Of a stretch of DNA of 64,000 bases, positions 53,313 through 63,045 are shown piece by piece. Made by a program: the position numbers and the translations under genes. Location of the stretch: positions 1 to 64,000 of the forward strand of contig JAHHHT010000033.1 of assembly GCA_019359235.1 (NCBI GenBank), read 5' to 3'. This stretch comes from Oscillatoria princeps RMCB-10. GTDB taxonomy: Bacteria; Cyanobacteriota; Cyanobacteriia; Cyanobacteriales; Oscillatoriaceae. Each line of letters opens with the position of its first letter. Position 1 is the stretch's first letter. The notes under the pieces were generated by a model. It saw only the letters and a program-made list of their open reading frames with translations, was not told the DNA's origin and made no database searches.

Positions 53313-55238
53313 ATGAGTGTTCCTGAAGAAAAACCTAGCCCCACTCTAGAAAAGAGCGCTGAGAACGGCGAGGGTGCGCCAGCAGCGATTGTGGCAGAGA
53401 ATGTGGCAGAGAAAATTGCCCCTGTGTCAGATAATGCCACGGCACCGAGCGGGGCGCAACCCGGAAAGATTGAACCTATTCCTGAGGTAGAAAAGACTGC
53501 TGAGCGGGATGAGGAGCGGCTGTTCGGGGCGATTATTGAAGGAAACCCCACCCCTGAATTAGACAAGAAGATCGAGGAGTGCCTCAAGGCTCTTAGGGAG
53601 ATAAGCACAGAGGTTTCAGGCGCGGATATTTCAGGACAAGTCAAGAGAATTGCTAAGGCTTTTTGGTTGCGGGATGCTGTAGAGAGATTGCGGCGTAAAG
53701 AAAAATATATAACGGCGGGGACTTTGGAAAAGCTCGCCGATTTAGATGCTTGCTTAGAGGTGCGGGTGAAAGCAATAGCCAAGAATAAAGAATTGGCGAA
53801 AAAACTGGCTGCCCTTCGCAAGCAACTGTACAAAAAGCCACAAGAGACACTATCGTGGTGGAACCTGATTTCTCGCCAGGAACAAGAAAACTGGAATCGC
53901 TGGGACTGGCTGTTTGACTGGGGAGCGTGGCTGTGCCTGGGTTTTTCCACAGTCATTATCATCCAAGGGGTTAAGGTCGATCTGACCAATCTTAAGACCG
54001 ATGAGTTAAACTTAGAGGAAATGCTGGGAACCGCTCTCCAGAGTGGGGCGCTGGCTGGAGGGATTAATGCGCTGCTTCGGGGAACAGCAGCGCAGTCTCA
54101 GAAAAAGGAGGATGAAGAGAAGCACAAACAGCCGGGGGAAGGGAAAAGCCAAAATATCGAGCAGATCAAAGAGAAGGCGGAGCTAATCAGCAAGCAAGCT
54201 ACGACTAAGCTGGAGGAGCTGCTAGACAGGTGGAATATTCCCCGCTACTGGCAATCAGAGGTGAAGTGCCTGATCTCGCTGACGGTCTTGGGAATTACCT
54301 GGAGCACTCCCTATATTTTGTCTGGGTGGGGGTACTGGGTGCAGTACAAATTTTGGGGCGAGCTTTATCTGCAACAGGGGGAATATAAATCGGCTGAGAA
54401 AGCTTTGCAGAAGGCGCTGGACTTGAAAAGCAACGATCCGGATATTTTGTTCGCTCTGGGCCAAACTTACGAAAGTCTGAAAAAGCCCGAACAAGCGCTA
54501 GTCAAATACGAGGAAGCCAGCCGGCAAAGACAGTTCCCCCAAATCCTGAACGCTCTGGCGCTGATGAAAATAGTGTCGGAGAGAGTCAAGACGGGAAATT
54601 GGACGGCGCAGCTCGACCGGCAGGCTAAGGAGGCTGAAGATTTACTCTATGACGCCACAATAAATCTGGCAGAAGACCTCCAGAATAAGGCCAAGGATGG
54701 GGAAATAGAAACTCTGCCGTTTTCCGAAATGAAGTTTAAACTGCAATCGGAAATAAACACAAACTTTGGCATCGTTTACTGGAGCAAAGTCAACTTGGCG
54801 AAAGCCGGCCTTGATGAGGCCGAGAAAAAAGATTTGGTTGAGGCTCTGAGTTATTTTAAAGAGGGCGCTATCTTGGAGATCCAGGATAAAATAGTGCGCC
54901 AAAAAGGGAAGGAAGTAACAAAGGATGCGCTAGCGGTAGCCGAGGCGGATCTGAAGAAGGTCAGCAAGGATACGCGGGGGAGGGCTGTCTGCTATTATCG
55001 GCTCGCACACCTGATTAATTTACTCAAAGTCAGCCCAAATCCAGCACCGGCAGAGCTGAAGACAGCGGACACTGCGGTGGGAGTGACTTGCTACAGCTCT
55101 TCTGGCGCTCCCATAAAGCAGTTGAGGCTGTACGATCGGGCCTTGGTTTACAATTTGAGGCGGCTCCCAGGATTGCCGAAAAACCCTGCGGTGCGAGCAC
55201 CGGCATCACCTCGCAACCCAGATAAACCTGAAAATTAA
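53313..55238 (+). CDS. TPR-containing membrane protein of unknown function
   Basis: 641 aa. Acidic, Ala/Pro/Glu-rich N-terminus (1-70). A charged helical segment (80-175) precedes a first transmembrane stretch near 200-219 ('WGAWLCLGFSTVIIIQGV') and a Lys/Glu-rich coiled coil (265-300). A second hydrophobic stretch lies near 318-335 ('LTVLGITWSTPYILSGWG'). Tetratricopeptide repeats begin at about 350 ('LYLQQGEYKSAEKALQKALD', 'DILFALGQTYESLKKPEQAL'). No enzymatic motif. ATG follows 'aaagggtgttgagca'. Similar large TPR membrane proteins are common in cyanobacteria; I cannot assign a role. Confidence 0.8.
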   Translation: MSVPEEKPSPTLEKSAENGEGAPAAIVAENVAEKIAPVSDNATAPSGAQPGKIEPIPEVEKTAERDEERLFGAIIEGNPTPELDKKIEECLKALREISTEVSGADISGQVKRIAKAFWLRDAVERLRRKEKYITAGTLEKLADLDACLEVRVKAIAKNKELAKKLAALRKQLYKKPQETLSWWNLISRQEQENWNRWDWLFDWGAWLCLGFSTVIIIQGVKVDLTNLKTDELNLEEMLGTALQSGALAGGINALLRGTAAQSQKKEDEEKHKQPGEGKSQNIEQIKEKAELISKQATTKLEELLDRWNIPRYWQSEVKCLISLTVLGITWSTPYILSGWGYWVQYKFWGELYLQQGEYKSAEKALQKALDLKSNDPDILFALGQTYESLKKPEQALVKYEEASRQRQFPQILNALALMKIVSERVKTGNWTAQLDRQAKEAEDLLYDATINLAEDLQNKAKDGEIETLPFSEMKFKLQSEINTNFGIVYWSKVNLAKAGLDEAEKKDLVEALSYFKEGAILEIQDKIVRQKGKEVTKDALAVAEADLKKVSKDTRGRAVCYYRLAHLINLLKVSPNPAPAELKTADTAVGVTCYSSSGAPIKQLRLYDRALVYNLRRLPGLPKNPAVRAPASPRNPDKPEN

Positions 55239-55788
55239 CTGCCGCCGGCATAAGAACCCCACCCCCCAACCCCCTCCCCGTGAAAGACTGCAGTAGTAGG
55301 GTGCGTTCCCTCAGAGGGAACGCACCCTACCCCGGGCGAAACTACCCCGGGCGAAACTTTGAACCCCACCCCCCAACCCCCTCCCCGTGAACGGGGAGGG
55401 GGAGTAAGCTATTACGCTAATAATGCTGCTTGTTGGAAAAGGAGGCAGTCACTTCGGAACTGCGCACACCGCCACCAATGAAAATTGTCCCTAGGGCGGG
55501 GCGCGCACGGGGGCGTCGCCCCTACAAGACTATTTTCAAGTCAGAGCCAAAGGAACACCTCCCGGGAGGCGCTGACTTGAAGAGGGCTAAAGCCCAACTA
55601 CGAACCTTTTCAAGGCAGAGCCAAAGCGAGCAGCGTTCCCAGGCGGTAGGGGCGGGTCCCCGTGCCCGCCCCGGAACGAGGGGAATCGTCCTTCTGCTGT
55701 GCAGCGCCGGCACTCTTAAGCCGGCTTGCCCCTTGCCTAGCGATCCCCACCGGCGGTAAGCTCAAACAGTAGCTCAAGGGGAGAGATT
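55239..55788. repeat. Repeat cluster without genes
   Basis: Two copies of 'ccccaaccccctccccgtga' (about 55262 and 55372). A palindrome 'gtagggtgcgttccctcaga' with inverted partner at 55297-55335. Text 'ctgcgcacaccgccaccaat' near 55459 matches about 41082-41101. Inverted 'gttcccaggcggta' is near 55637. Confidence 0.7.
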
Positions 55789-56637
55789 GTGGCCATTGAC
55801 GAGCAAATCATTCAAGTCGGATCGCTGCAGTGGTTTTATCGGGAGGCAAAGCCGGTAACGGATTCCGAAAAACCGCCGGTGCTGCTGCTGCACGGAATTC
55901 CCTCCCTGAGTTACAGCTGGTCGGAAGTGATGCCGGCGCTCGCAGAGCAAGGGTTTCGCGCTATCGCGCCCGACTGGATTGGCTTCGGGCGCTCCAGCTT
56001 CCCAGACCGGCGCGACTTCGCCTACACCCCCGACGCCTTTATTGACGCCCTCGCCGCTTTCCTCAAAACTCTGGACATCCAGCAATTTTACCTGGTGGTG
56101 CAAGGATTTTTGGGGTCTGTGGGGCTGCAATACGCCCTGCGCCACCCGGAACAAGTCGAGCGCTTGGCGGTTCTCAACGCGCCGGTGTCGCCGGATGCCA
56201 AGTTGCCCTGGAAAATCAAGCAGCTGGGACTGCCCCTGGTGGGGGACATGATGACCCAAGATCCCCTCTTGGTTGACCGCACCCTGGAAGGGGGGAGCAG
56301 GTTCGTGATCTCAGACGAAGATTTGGATGTCTACCGGCGTCCTTTCCTGAAAAGTTCTGACGCGGGGCGCAGTCTGCTCGCTACGGTGCGCAACCTCCAG
56401 CTCAAGCAGGCAATGGCCGAGATTTCATCCGGGTTCAGCCGGTGGGCCCAGCCAACCCTGATTGTCTGGGGGATGGCCGATCCCTGGCTGCCCTTCTCCC
56501 AGGCGGAAACTTTCGCCGGCACCCTCAAGAACGCAGAAATCGTCAAACTCGAAAAGAGCGGGCACTACCCTCAAGAGCACTGGTCTGTCGAAGTCAGCAA
56601 TGCCCTCATCCCCTTTCTGCGCCGGCAGCCGGTTTAG
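55789..56637 (+). CDS. Alpha/beta hydrolase fold protein lacking the usual nucleophile
   Basis: 282 aa, haloalkane-dehalogenase-like subgroup. GTG start 55789 after 'aaggggagagatt'. The oxyanion-hole motif 'LLLHGIPSLSYSWSEV', 'IAPDWIGFGRSSFPDR', acid region 'LIVWGMADPWLPF' and histidine 'SGHYPQEH' are present. The nucleophile elbow reads 'LVVQGFLGSVGLQYA' where GxSxG or xxDWGG would be expected, so the Ser/Asp position is Gly. It is either a non-enzymatic member or uses another residue. Stand-alone gene between repeat clusters. Confidence 0.85.
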   Translation: MAIDEQIIQVGSLQWFYREAKPVTDSEKPPVLLLHGIPSLSYSWSEVMPALAEQGFRAIAPDWIGFGRSSFPDRRDFAYTPDAFIDALAAFLKTLDIQQFYLVVQGFLGSVGLQYALRHPEQVERLAVLNAPVSPDAKLPWKIKQLGLPLVGDMMTQDPLLVDRTLEGGSRFVISDEDLDVYRRPFLKSSDAGRSLLATVRNLQLKQAMAEISSGFSRWAQPTLIVWGMADPWLPFSQAETFAGTLKNAEIVKLEKSGHYPQEHWSVEVSNALIPFLRRQPV

Positions 56638-57177
56638 CGCCACAGGAGGCAGAGCCTTCTTCAGGGAAAGCGCTCCCAGCCGGTAGGGGCGGTGCGGCAC
56701 GACCTCCCTGGGAGCGAGGATAAAGGCCAGAGCAAGAAAAAAAGGATCTCCCCCTGGGAACGAAGATGGATATGGGAGCATCCCATTTTTGCACTCACCC
56801 TCACCCCCAACCCCTCTCCCACAAGGGGAGAGGGGAGAATTATTGATTGATTGTTTCCCCCCTCTCCCATGAAGGGCTACCGCTCACACACATCTTGGGC
56901 ACGGGCCACAGCGTGTAACTCGTAGCGTTCCCTATCCCACCGGCACCGATGGAGGTGCGTTCCCTAAGAGGGAACGCACCCTACCCCGGGCGAAACATGG
57001 AAAATTGGCATGAATGGAGATTTGTGTGTAAACCGCAGCCCATGAAGGGAGAGGGGCGTTAGGGGGGTGAGGGTGAAATCTTTGCAAAAAGCGGATGCTC
57101 CCGATCGATATGACGCAACATCTTGATATATTTTTTTGAGAAAACTAAATCCTCAGTTATTGGCAAAGATCATCCTT
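56638..57177. repeat. Repeat cluster before the CyanoQ gene
   Basis: 56640-56725 is an arrangement of 'ggaggcagagcctt' and 'gggaaagcgctcccagcc' with inverted 'cctccctgggagcgagg'. 56797-56838 is the 'ccccaacccctctcccacaa' hairpin. 56950-56990 is the 'gtgcgttccctaagagggaa' palindrome followed by 'cgcaccctaccccgggcg'. 57040-57075 is a partial hairpin copy. No gene. Confidence 0.7.
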
Positions 57178-57624
57178 ATGTCACGTCAGCGTTCTATTTT
57201 GGCCTTGATTCTGGCACTTTTTGCAACGTTCGCTATCAGTTTTAGCAGCTTCGCCGCCACCCCGAAGGCTGCGACTTACACCCCGGCTCAGATTGAGCAA
57301 ATTCAGAAATACGTTCCCAAAATTACTGAGTTCCGGGGGCGCATGGACGAACTGCAAACTCTGATCCAAAAGCGCAACTGGATAGATGCGCGCACGTTTA
57401 TTCACGGGCCTCTGGGCCAACTGCGGCAAGACATGGCCTACGTTAGCCGCTATCTGCTGCCGAAAGACCAGCCGGCAGCCCGCAAGGCAGCTAAGGATGT
57501 TTTCGGCCACCTGGAGAGCATCGATAAAGCCGCCGAAGCCAACAGCTATCAACAAGCTTCCCTAAACTACCAGGAAGCTTTGAAGGATTTTGACGCTTTC
57601 TTGCAGCTGCTTCCCAAGGCTTAA
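57178..57624 (+). CDS. psbQ: PsbQ-like photosystem II extrinsic protein (CyanoQ)
   Basis: 148 aa from ATG 57178; an in-frame TTG at 57136 is less likely. Signal segment 'ILALILALFATFAISFSSFA', then a four-helix-bundle-type domain: 'TYTPAQIEQIQKYVPKITEF', 'RNWIDARTFIHGPLGQLRQD', 'MAYVSRYLLPKDQPAARKAA'. CyanoQ sits on the lumenal face of PSII and stabilises the oxygen-evolving complex. The known Synechocystis protein is a lipoprotein with a Cys after the signal. Here the cleavage region reads 'SFAATPKAA' with no Cys, so it should be a soluble lumenal protein. Confidence 0.88.
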   Translation: MSRQRSILALILALFATFAISFSSFAATPKAATYTPAQIEQIQKYVPKITEFRGRMDELQTLIQKRNWIDARTFIHGPLGQLRQDMAYVSRYLLPKDQPAARKAAKDVFGHLESIDKAAEANSYQQASLNYQEALKDFDAFLQLLPKA

Positions 57625-57639
57625 TCCATTCTGGATTTG

Positions 57640-57776
57640 AACCGCAGATAAACGCGGATCAACGCAGAACTAAGCTGTCTTATATCTGCGTCGATCCAGA
57701 AACCGGGTTTCTGGAAGAAACCCGGTTTCTACGCTTTCATAGTATCTGCGTTCATCTGCAATTATCTGCGGGTTTT
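57640..57776. repeat. Nested inverted repeats
   Basis: Outer arms 'aaccgcagataaacgcggat' and 'ttcatctgcaattatctgcg' + 'ggtt' are imperfect complements. Inside are paired AAACCCGGTTT palindromes (57698-57731) flanked by 'tatatctgcgtcgatc' and 'agtatctgcgttcatc'. It looks like one palindromic repeat inserted into another. Confidence 0.7.
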
Positions 57777-57803
57777 AAATATAAACTAAAATCTAAAATC
57801 AAT

Positions 57804-58904
57804 ATGAGTCAAGTTGCAGTAATTGGGTGCGGTGCCGTGGGTGCGGCGATTGCTTATGAACTCAGCCTGGTTCCAGGGTTGGAAATCACGGTCTTCGACC
57901 GGCACTCACCGGCACAGGGAGCCACCGCCGCCTCTCTCGGGGTGCTGGTGGGCGCGATCAGCCAGAAGGTAAAAGGCAGGAACTGGCAATTGCGATATTC
58001 TAGTATGCAGCGCTATGAAACTTTGATTCCCGAATTGGAAGCGCTCACCGGCTGCCACATCCCTTTCAACCGGCAGGGAATTTTGATGCTTTGCTTTCAG
58101 GAAGAGGAGATGAAAGGCTGGCAGCAGCTAGCAGAAATTCGCCGCACTCAAGGTTTTCAATTGGAAATTTTACAGCCCTCTGAGGTGGTGTCCAGGTGCC
58201 CTCAAGTGGAGTGCTCGCATCTCGCCGGCGCGGTTTATTCTCCCCAAGACCGGCAAGTTGATCCAGTTGCTTTGACGCGGGCTTTGGTTGCCGGTGCTGA
58301 GCGCAATGGCGTCAGTTTCCAATTTGGTGTGGCGGTGGAGGGGTTTGAAATCGCTACAACTCCAGACAGCCGGTGTGTCTGTCAAGTGAAAACAGCCGGG
58401 GGTGGGGTGCCGGCAGATTGGGTTGTGATAGCAGCCGGTTTGGGTTCGGCGCAGCTGGCGGAAAACCTGGCGCAGCCGGCTGATATCAGACCTGTTTTGG
58501 GACAGGGGATGCGGGTGCGGTTGGAACGTCCTTTGGGCAATCCAGATTTCCAGCCGGTGATTACGGGCGATGACGCTCACATTGTGCCGGTGGGTGGGGG
58601 AGACTACTGGGTGGGGGCGACGGTGGAGTTTCCCGCCGGTGGGGGGGAGCTGGTGGCAGATGCGAAATTGCTGGATGCGGTGATGGAAAAAATTGTCTCG
58701 TTCTGCCCAATTTTAGGGGAAGCAACTGTTATCGAAAAGTGGTCGGGTTTGCGCCCCCGCCCGGAAAAACAAGCCGCGCCGGTGATTGGCCGGCTCTCCG
58801 GTTACAGCAATGTTTTTCTCGCCACCGGCCACTATCGTAACGGCATTTTGCTCGCACCGGCAACCGCGCAAGCCATTCGCCAGCTAATTGCAGCACCGGC
58901 TTGA
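57804..58904 (+). CDS. FAD-dependent oxidoreductase, DAO / glycine-oxidase family
   Basis: 366 aa. N-terminal dinucleotide-binding motif 'VAVIGCGAVGAAIAYELS' with acidic end 'ITVFDRH'. Mid region 'GAVYSPQDRQVDPVALTRAL' and second nucleotide-binding stretch 'ADWVVIAAGLGSAQLAENLA'. Substrate-side 'IEKWSGLRPRPEKQAAPVIG' and 'VFLATGHYRNGILLAPATA' are hallmarks of ThiO/DadA-type enzymes. It oxidises a primary or secondary amino acid to the imino acid, producing H2O2. A ThiO role in thiazole synthesis is possible, but thiG or other thi genes are not next to it. Confidence 0.9.
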   Translation: MSQVAVIGCGAVGAAIAYELSLVPGLEITVFDRHSPAQGATAASLGVLVGAISQKVKGRNWQLRYSSMQRYETLIPELEALTGCHIPFNRQGILMLCFQEEEMKGWQQLAEIRRTQGFQLEILQPSEVVSRCPQVECSHLAGAVYSPQDRQVDPVALTRALVAGAERNGVSFQFGVAVEGFEIATTPDSRCVCQVKTAGGGVPADWVVIAAGLGSAQLAENLAQPADIRPVLGQGMRVRLERPLGNPDFQPVITGDDAHIVPVGGGDYWVGATVEFPAGGGELVADAKLLDAVMEKIVSFCPILGEATVIEKWSGLRPRPEKQAAPVIGRLSGYSNVFLATGHYRNGILLAPATAQAIRQLIAAPA

Positions 58905-58958
58905 TAAGTGGGCGGACATAAATAACCCTAGTGGCTAGTTATGAAACCTTGGCATTTC

Positions 58959-59033
58959 GATCCCCCCAACCCCCCTTAAAAAGGGGGGCTATTGATTGCT
59001 CCCCCCCTTTTTAAGGGGGGGTAGGGGGGGATC
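58959..59033. mobile_element. MITE-like hairpin element, second copy
   Basis: 'gatccccccaacccccctta' + 'aaaagggggg' and the inverse 'ccccccctttttaaggggg' with a closing 'ggggggatc'. Same core as 10699-10777. No coding capacity. It lies between the convergent oxidoreductase and WD40 genes, where it could stop transcription from both sides. Confidence 0.75.
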
Positions 59034-59070
59034 TTCTATGCGATTTGTGAGCGAACAGGACATGCTCTGA

Positions 59071-61779
59071 CTACTTTTCCCTGCCAATATCATCACACAG
59101 GTGCCGGTCGCCCTCTCTAACATTAGGATTATTCTCCAGATAATCCCGCACTAAATCGCAACCGCGCACCAACAAATCATCGAGATGCAAATTCCACAGG
59201 ATCACCGTACCGTCTGAACTCGCACCGGCAAGCAGCTCGCCGTCGGGGCTAAAACTCACAGCTGTCAGCTTTTTTGCGTTTTGGCGCTCTTGCCGGTTTA
59301 AAGTTTTGAGCAGCGTACCGTCTCGGTGCCAAAGTCTCACCACCCCACCGGCACTCCCCGTGGCGATAGTTTTGCTGTCCGGACTGAAACTGACGCTCGT
59401 CACCGGCTCTGGATGTTTTAAGATACTCAGGAGGGTGGCGTCTTTGCTCCAAAATCTCGCCGTGGAGTCAGCGCTAGCCGTTGCCAGCATCTGGCCATCC
59501 GGGCTGAAAGTTAGGCCCAGAACTCGATCGCTGTGCCCATATAAAGTATAGAGCAATTTGCCGTCACTGAGCCGCCAGATTTTGACAGTCTTGTCATCGC
59601 TAGCGCCAGCCAAGGTTTTGCCGTCGGGTGAGACGCTCACTGCTCTTATTATATCAGGGTGCCGGTTAAACGTCAAGAGCAATTTGCCGTCACCGGCACT
59701 CCAGAGTTTGACGGTTTTATCCTGACTGCTGGAGGCAATAATATCACCTTTCGGGCTGAAACTCACGCCGGTGACAGCAGCTTGATGTCCTTTTAAAGTC
59801 AGGATTTCCTGACCGTTTGCCGTCCTGAGTTTGACCGTCTCCCCACTTGCTGAGGCCAAGGTTTTGCCGTCGTGGGAGAAAGTGACGCTGCTGACAGGGA
59901 GAGGTTCTTTGAATGTGGCGAGTAAGGTGCCATTTCTGCGCCAGAGCTTGACAGTGCTGTCATCGCTGCCGGTGGCAATTGTTTGGCTGTCCGGGCTGAA
60001 AGAGATGCTCCTGACAGCACCGGTATGTCCTTGCAAGCGTTCCAGCTGTTTTCCATTATAAACTGCCTGGTGCAGGGCTGTCAATACCCGAATTCTAGTA
60101 TCTGAGGGCACTCCCAGATAGCGGTTCATTTCTTTGGCCGCTTTCAGACTTTCTATCAGGGCATCCACCGGGCGATTTTCTGATAAAATAGCTTCTGAGA
60201 AGGAACTGAGAGCGTTGAGTTTGGCGTTGGAGTCATCAATGGAGGCTTTCACCCAAAATACTCCGATGAGGAAGGCGGCGATTGAGATGACTGCACCTGT
60301 GGTTCTGCCAATGATTTCGGCTCGCAGCAGGCGCTCGCGCAAAAACTTGTATTGGGCGATTTTGCGGCGCTCTTGCTCTTTATTGAGCTGTTCGAGCAAC
60401 TCCTTTTCTCTGTAGAGGCGCTCGATTTCAAGCTGGCGCTGTTCTTCTCTTTTTCGGAATTCTTCTAATTCGGCATCGCTGCTGGCTGCTAGGAACTGGT
60501 AGTCGGAATTGCTCAAGCTTTTGCCTGCAGCCCACTCTCGGGCATCCTGCAAGGCTTGTCCGCGCAGCAATCGGGAAGAATCCTGACAGTTGGAAGCCAG
60601 CCAAGCTGCGAGGGCTTCGGCGTATGGGCGCAAGTCAGAGAGGGTTTTTTCTACCCAAGTGGGGTTAAAAACTTCCCGGTAAATGCGGTTGCTGACTGTT
60701 GATTTTCCGTCGCGCCTGAGGGTTAAGCCGCTCAGCCGCAATTCAGTGTTTTCGGGGCTGTCGCCGGCTGGAATTTCTCCCTGCTGCAAGATTTTTTGAT
60801 ATAATCCTAGAAGGCGGCTGGCGCGTTGGGGATTCCGGAGGAGCCGGTCGCGAATGGTTTTCAAATGTGTCGGCTCATCCCGGTATTCCCAGCTGTCAAT
60901 GATGCGGTTGCGGACTAAGTTTTCAAGCCAAGCTCCTTCCCCTTTTATACTCGCTCCTGTTTCCTCTTGTTCCTCAGCTTGTTGAGCGACAATTTTGCAG
61001 AGTTTTTGGGTGAGAAAGGGTTGCCCACCTGTCCATTTTAAGATTTCGGCGAGAAGTTCTTGGGGGTTGCCGGTTTTTCCTTCTAATCCCTTAGTGAGTG
61101 GTTGCGCTTCTTGCAGGGTAAAGCCATACAAGTCAATGGCGTGACCGATATTAAAGGGGGTGCGGGTGGGATCTGAAATTAAATCCGATGGGGTGCCAAC
61201 TCCCAGCAGGGCAAAGGTGAGCCGGTGGTATTCTGGATTTTGGGCGCGTTTGTTATAGCAAGCGCGAATCAGGGCGAAAAAGTCGTCGAGGGGGGTTTTG
61301 AAACTGAGTACGCTGTCGATTTCATCGATAAAAATAACAATTTTACCCGTTTGGTTTTGGGGCGCATTTGGGGAGGGGCGGATTTTTGCGAGCAGGACAG
61401 TTTCAATCAGATCGCTCAATCGCTGCACCGGCGACATTAATTCCCTGTCTTGCCACCAGGTTATAAACTCCACCGGCTCGAAGAGGTTGAAACAGGTGAT
61501 GAGTTTGTAGGCGACGCCGCCATACCACTGTTCCAGGGAAATTTGCTTGCTGCCAATATCAGAGATGTCGATACTGGCGCAGTCAAAGCCTTCAGCTTGC
61601 AGCCGGTGCATGGTGCGCACGAGCAGGGAAGATTTGCCCATCTGCCGGCTGTTGAGGACGTAACAAAATTCGCCCGCTTTTAGCTTATCATAGAGTTGGG
61701 AGTCTGCCTGACGCACCGCATAAGTGGGCGCATCTTCGGGGAGGCTGCCCCCGACTTGATAGGGACATGAGTTTATCAT
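59071..61779 (-). CDS. AAA-like NTPase with WD40 repeats
   Basis: 902 aa. The N-terminal AAA-like domain of the cyanobacterial 'AAA-35' type starts '[20 protein letters not shown]'. The P-loop is '[11 protein letters not shown]' (about 42-52), Walker B '[12 protein letters not shown]' (about 150), and winged-helix-like '[20 protein letters not shown]' follows. A coiled coil occupies about 440-500 and a transmembrane helix about 505-525 ('[18 protein letters not shown]'). At least six WD40 repeats follow ('[20 protein letters not shown]' and relatives) to the C-terminus. It resembles STAND-type signalling proteins. Partners unknown. Confidence 0.92.
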   Translation of the reverse strand: MINSCPYQVGGSLPEDAPTYAVRQADSQLYDKLKAGEFCYVLNSRQMGKSSLLVRTMHRLQAEGFDCASIDISDIGSKQISLEQWYGGVAYKLITCFNLFEPVEFITWWQDRELMSPVQRLSDLIETVLLAKIRPSPNAPQNQTGKIVIFIDEIDSVLSFKTPLDDFFALIRACYNKRAQNPEYHRLTFALLGVGTPSDLISDPTRTPFNIGHAIDLYGFTLQEAQPLTKGLEGKTGNPQELLAEILKWTGGQPFLTQKLCKIVAQQAEEQEETGASIKGEGAWLENLVRNRIIDSWEYRDEPTHLKTIRDRLLRNPQRASRLLGLYQKILQQGEIPAGDSPENTELRLSGLTLRRDGKSTVSNRIYREVFNPTWVEKTLSDLRPYAEALAAWLASNCQDSSRLLRGQALQDAREWAAGKSLSNSDYQFLAASSDAELEEFRKREEQRQLEIERLYREKELLEQLNKEQERRKIAQYKFLRERLLRAEIIGRTTGAVISIAAFLIGVFWVKASIDDSNAKLNALSSFSEAILSENRPVDALIESLKAAKEMNRYLGVPSDTRIRVLTALHQAVYNGKQLERLQGHTGAVRSISFSPDSQTIATGSDDSTVKLWRRNGTLLATFKEPLPVSSVTFSHDGKTLASASGETVKLRTANGQEILTLKGHQAAVTGVSFSPKGDIIASSSQDKTVKLWSAGDGKLLLTFNRHPDIIRAVSVSPDGKTLAGASDDKTVKIWRLSDGKLLYTLYGHSDRVLGLTFSPDGQMLATASADSTARFWSKDATLLSILKHPEPVTSVSFSPDSKTIATGSAGGVVRLWHRDGTLLKTLNRQERQNAKKLTAVSFSPDGELLAGASSDGTVILWNLHLDDLLVRGCDLVRDYLENNPNVREGDRHLCDDIGREK

Positions 61780-61889
61780 ATGTTGGATTGTAAGGGGTTT
61801 AGGGGGCGGTTGGTTAGTTGGTTTATGTTTGGGTTTATGGTATCATATATTTAGTTCGTGTTGGCGGGGGGTGAAATTTCCCTAGTCTG

Positions 61890-62289
61890 GATCGGGTGAA
61901 GCCGGTACAGACGGAACCTGCCGGTGGGGGTTGCAAAATTCGGGCCGGTTGAATCTGCGTCTATATAGACGAAACCCGCCGGTGCGGGTTCCAAAAGTCC
62001 GCGTAGGCGGACTTTGTTTGTATAGCCGCGAATTCCATTCGCCAGGTGCTATTTTGTTGCTTGGCGGTTGAAACCGCGTCTACCGAAACCCGCCTGCGCG
62101 GGTTTCAAAATTCGGGGCGGTTGAAACCGCGTCTATACAGACGAAACCCGCCTGCGCGGGTTTGAAAATCCTGGGGCGGTTGAAACCGCGTCTATACAGA
62201 CGAAACCCGCCGGTGGGGGTTCCAAAATTCGGGCCGGTTGAATCTGCGTCTATATAGACGAAACCCGCCGGTGCGGGTTCCAAAAGTCT
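61890..62289. repeat. 59-bp tandem-repeat array with palindromic units
   Basis: About six units. Each has three small palindromes: 'gcggttgaaaccgc', 'gtctatacagac' and 'aaacccgcc..gcgggttt'. A full unit is 59 bp. An 80-bp block starting 'gccggtgggggtt' and ending 'tccaaaagtc' occurs twice with near identity (about 61920-61999 and 62211-62289). Between them, 61993-62040 is a copy of the AAGTCCGC/GCGGACTT repeat from the window edge. There are no unique spacers, so it is not CRISPR. It abuts the stop of the pilin-like gene. Confidence 0.85.
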
Positions 62290-62825
62290 TATACCCCTAG
62301 CTGTACTGTGCCCTCACCGCAGACATAACGGCCATTTTCATAAACTGGATCTGCCGGTTTTGTTGCGACAGGCTCTTTCGCTTCACACAGGATTGATTGC
62401 GGTGTCTTTTCCCCATTAGTATCGGTTACTTTCCAGACAGCGCCGGCATAGCTTTTAAGCTTTGGCACTTTAGGAATGGCGTAGTAAAATACAGCCCGTT
62501 CGTTCACCCGACTAAAATAGCTGTAGTTTTGTGTCTCAACTTTAATGCCAATCCCCAATTTCTCAATGGAACCGGCAAAGGCACCTTTCTTTTCTTCAAA
62601 GTAGGCTTGCTGGGCGCGGTTTAGTGCACCAAGATTGTTTCTCGCTTCCACCTGCTTCGCCTTACCTGTTGAGCTAGTTAAGCTTGGCAAACTAACAGCA
62701 ACAAATACTAAAATAGCTCCGAAAATTAAGAGATTAACGAGACAGTTAATCCATACTGCTCCTTGAGTTTTATTATTTTGACACATTAGCCAAATCGATA
62801 GAGCGTAATTTTGATGCAGTTTCAT
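62289..62825 (-). CDS. Type IV pilin-like protein with degenerate processing site
   Basis: 178 aa from ATG 62825 (MKLHQNYALSIWL). Paralog of the gene at 63046. The mature body matches it ('NLGALNRAQQAYFEEKKGAF', 'GSIEKLGIGIK', 'SILCEAKEPV', 'VYENGRYVCGEG'). The processing region reads TQG/AVWINCLV instead of TQG/LTLIEFLV: the conserved Glu at mature position 5 is Asn, and the hydrophobic helix is altered. It may not assemble like a normal pilin. Same upstream 'cggagtaatgtt' before the ATG as its paralog. Confidence 0.82.
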   Translation of the reverse strand: MKLHQNYALSIWLMCQNNKTQGAVWINCLVNLLIFGAILVFVAVSLPSLTSSTGKAKQVEARNNLGALNRAQQAYFEEKKGAFAGSIEKLGIGIKVETQNYSYFSRVNERAVFYYAIPKVPKLKSYAGAVWKVTDTNGEKTPQSILCEAKEPVATKPADPVYENGRYVCGEGTVQLGV

Positions 62826-63045
62826 AACATTACTCCGAAATAAGTTGAACAAATGTCACGTTCAGATGGCGGCGGAGAGAGCCGGCATGTATTCAATTCC
62901 GATCCGAGAACGAGGGGGGAGAGGAAAACCGGCACCGGCAACTTTTGGCATTCCCCGCCTGTAGGGGCAGCCCTCCGTGCCTGCCCTCGAAACTAGGGAA
63001 CTAGGGATGGCTTCGGTGAGCCGGTGGGTTGTCAATTGGGAGGCG

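Noticed and set aside
62080-62283. 67-residue frame with repeated PAGFV..DA text
   Set aside because: It is only the translation of the tandem repeat array.
61890-62289. CRISPR array
   Set aside because: Units repeat end to end with no unique spacers of constant length, unit length is 59 bp, and no cas gene is near.
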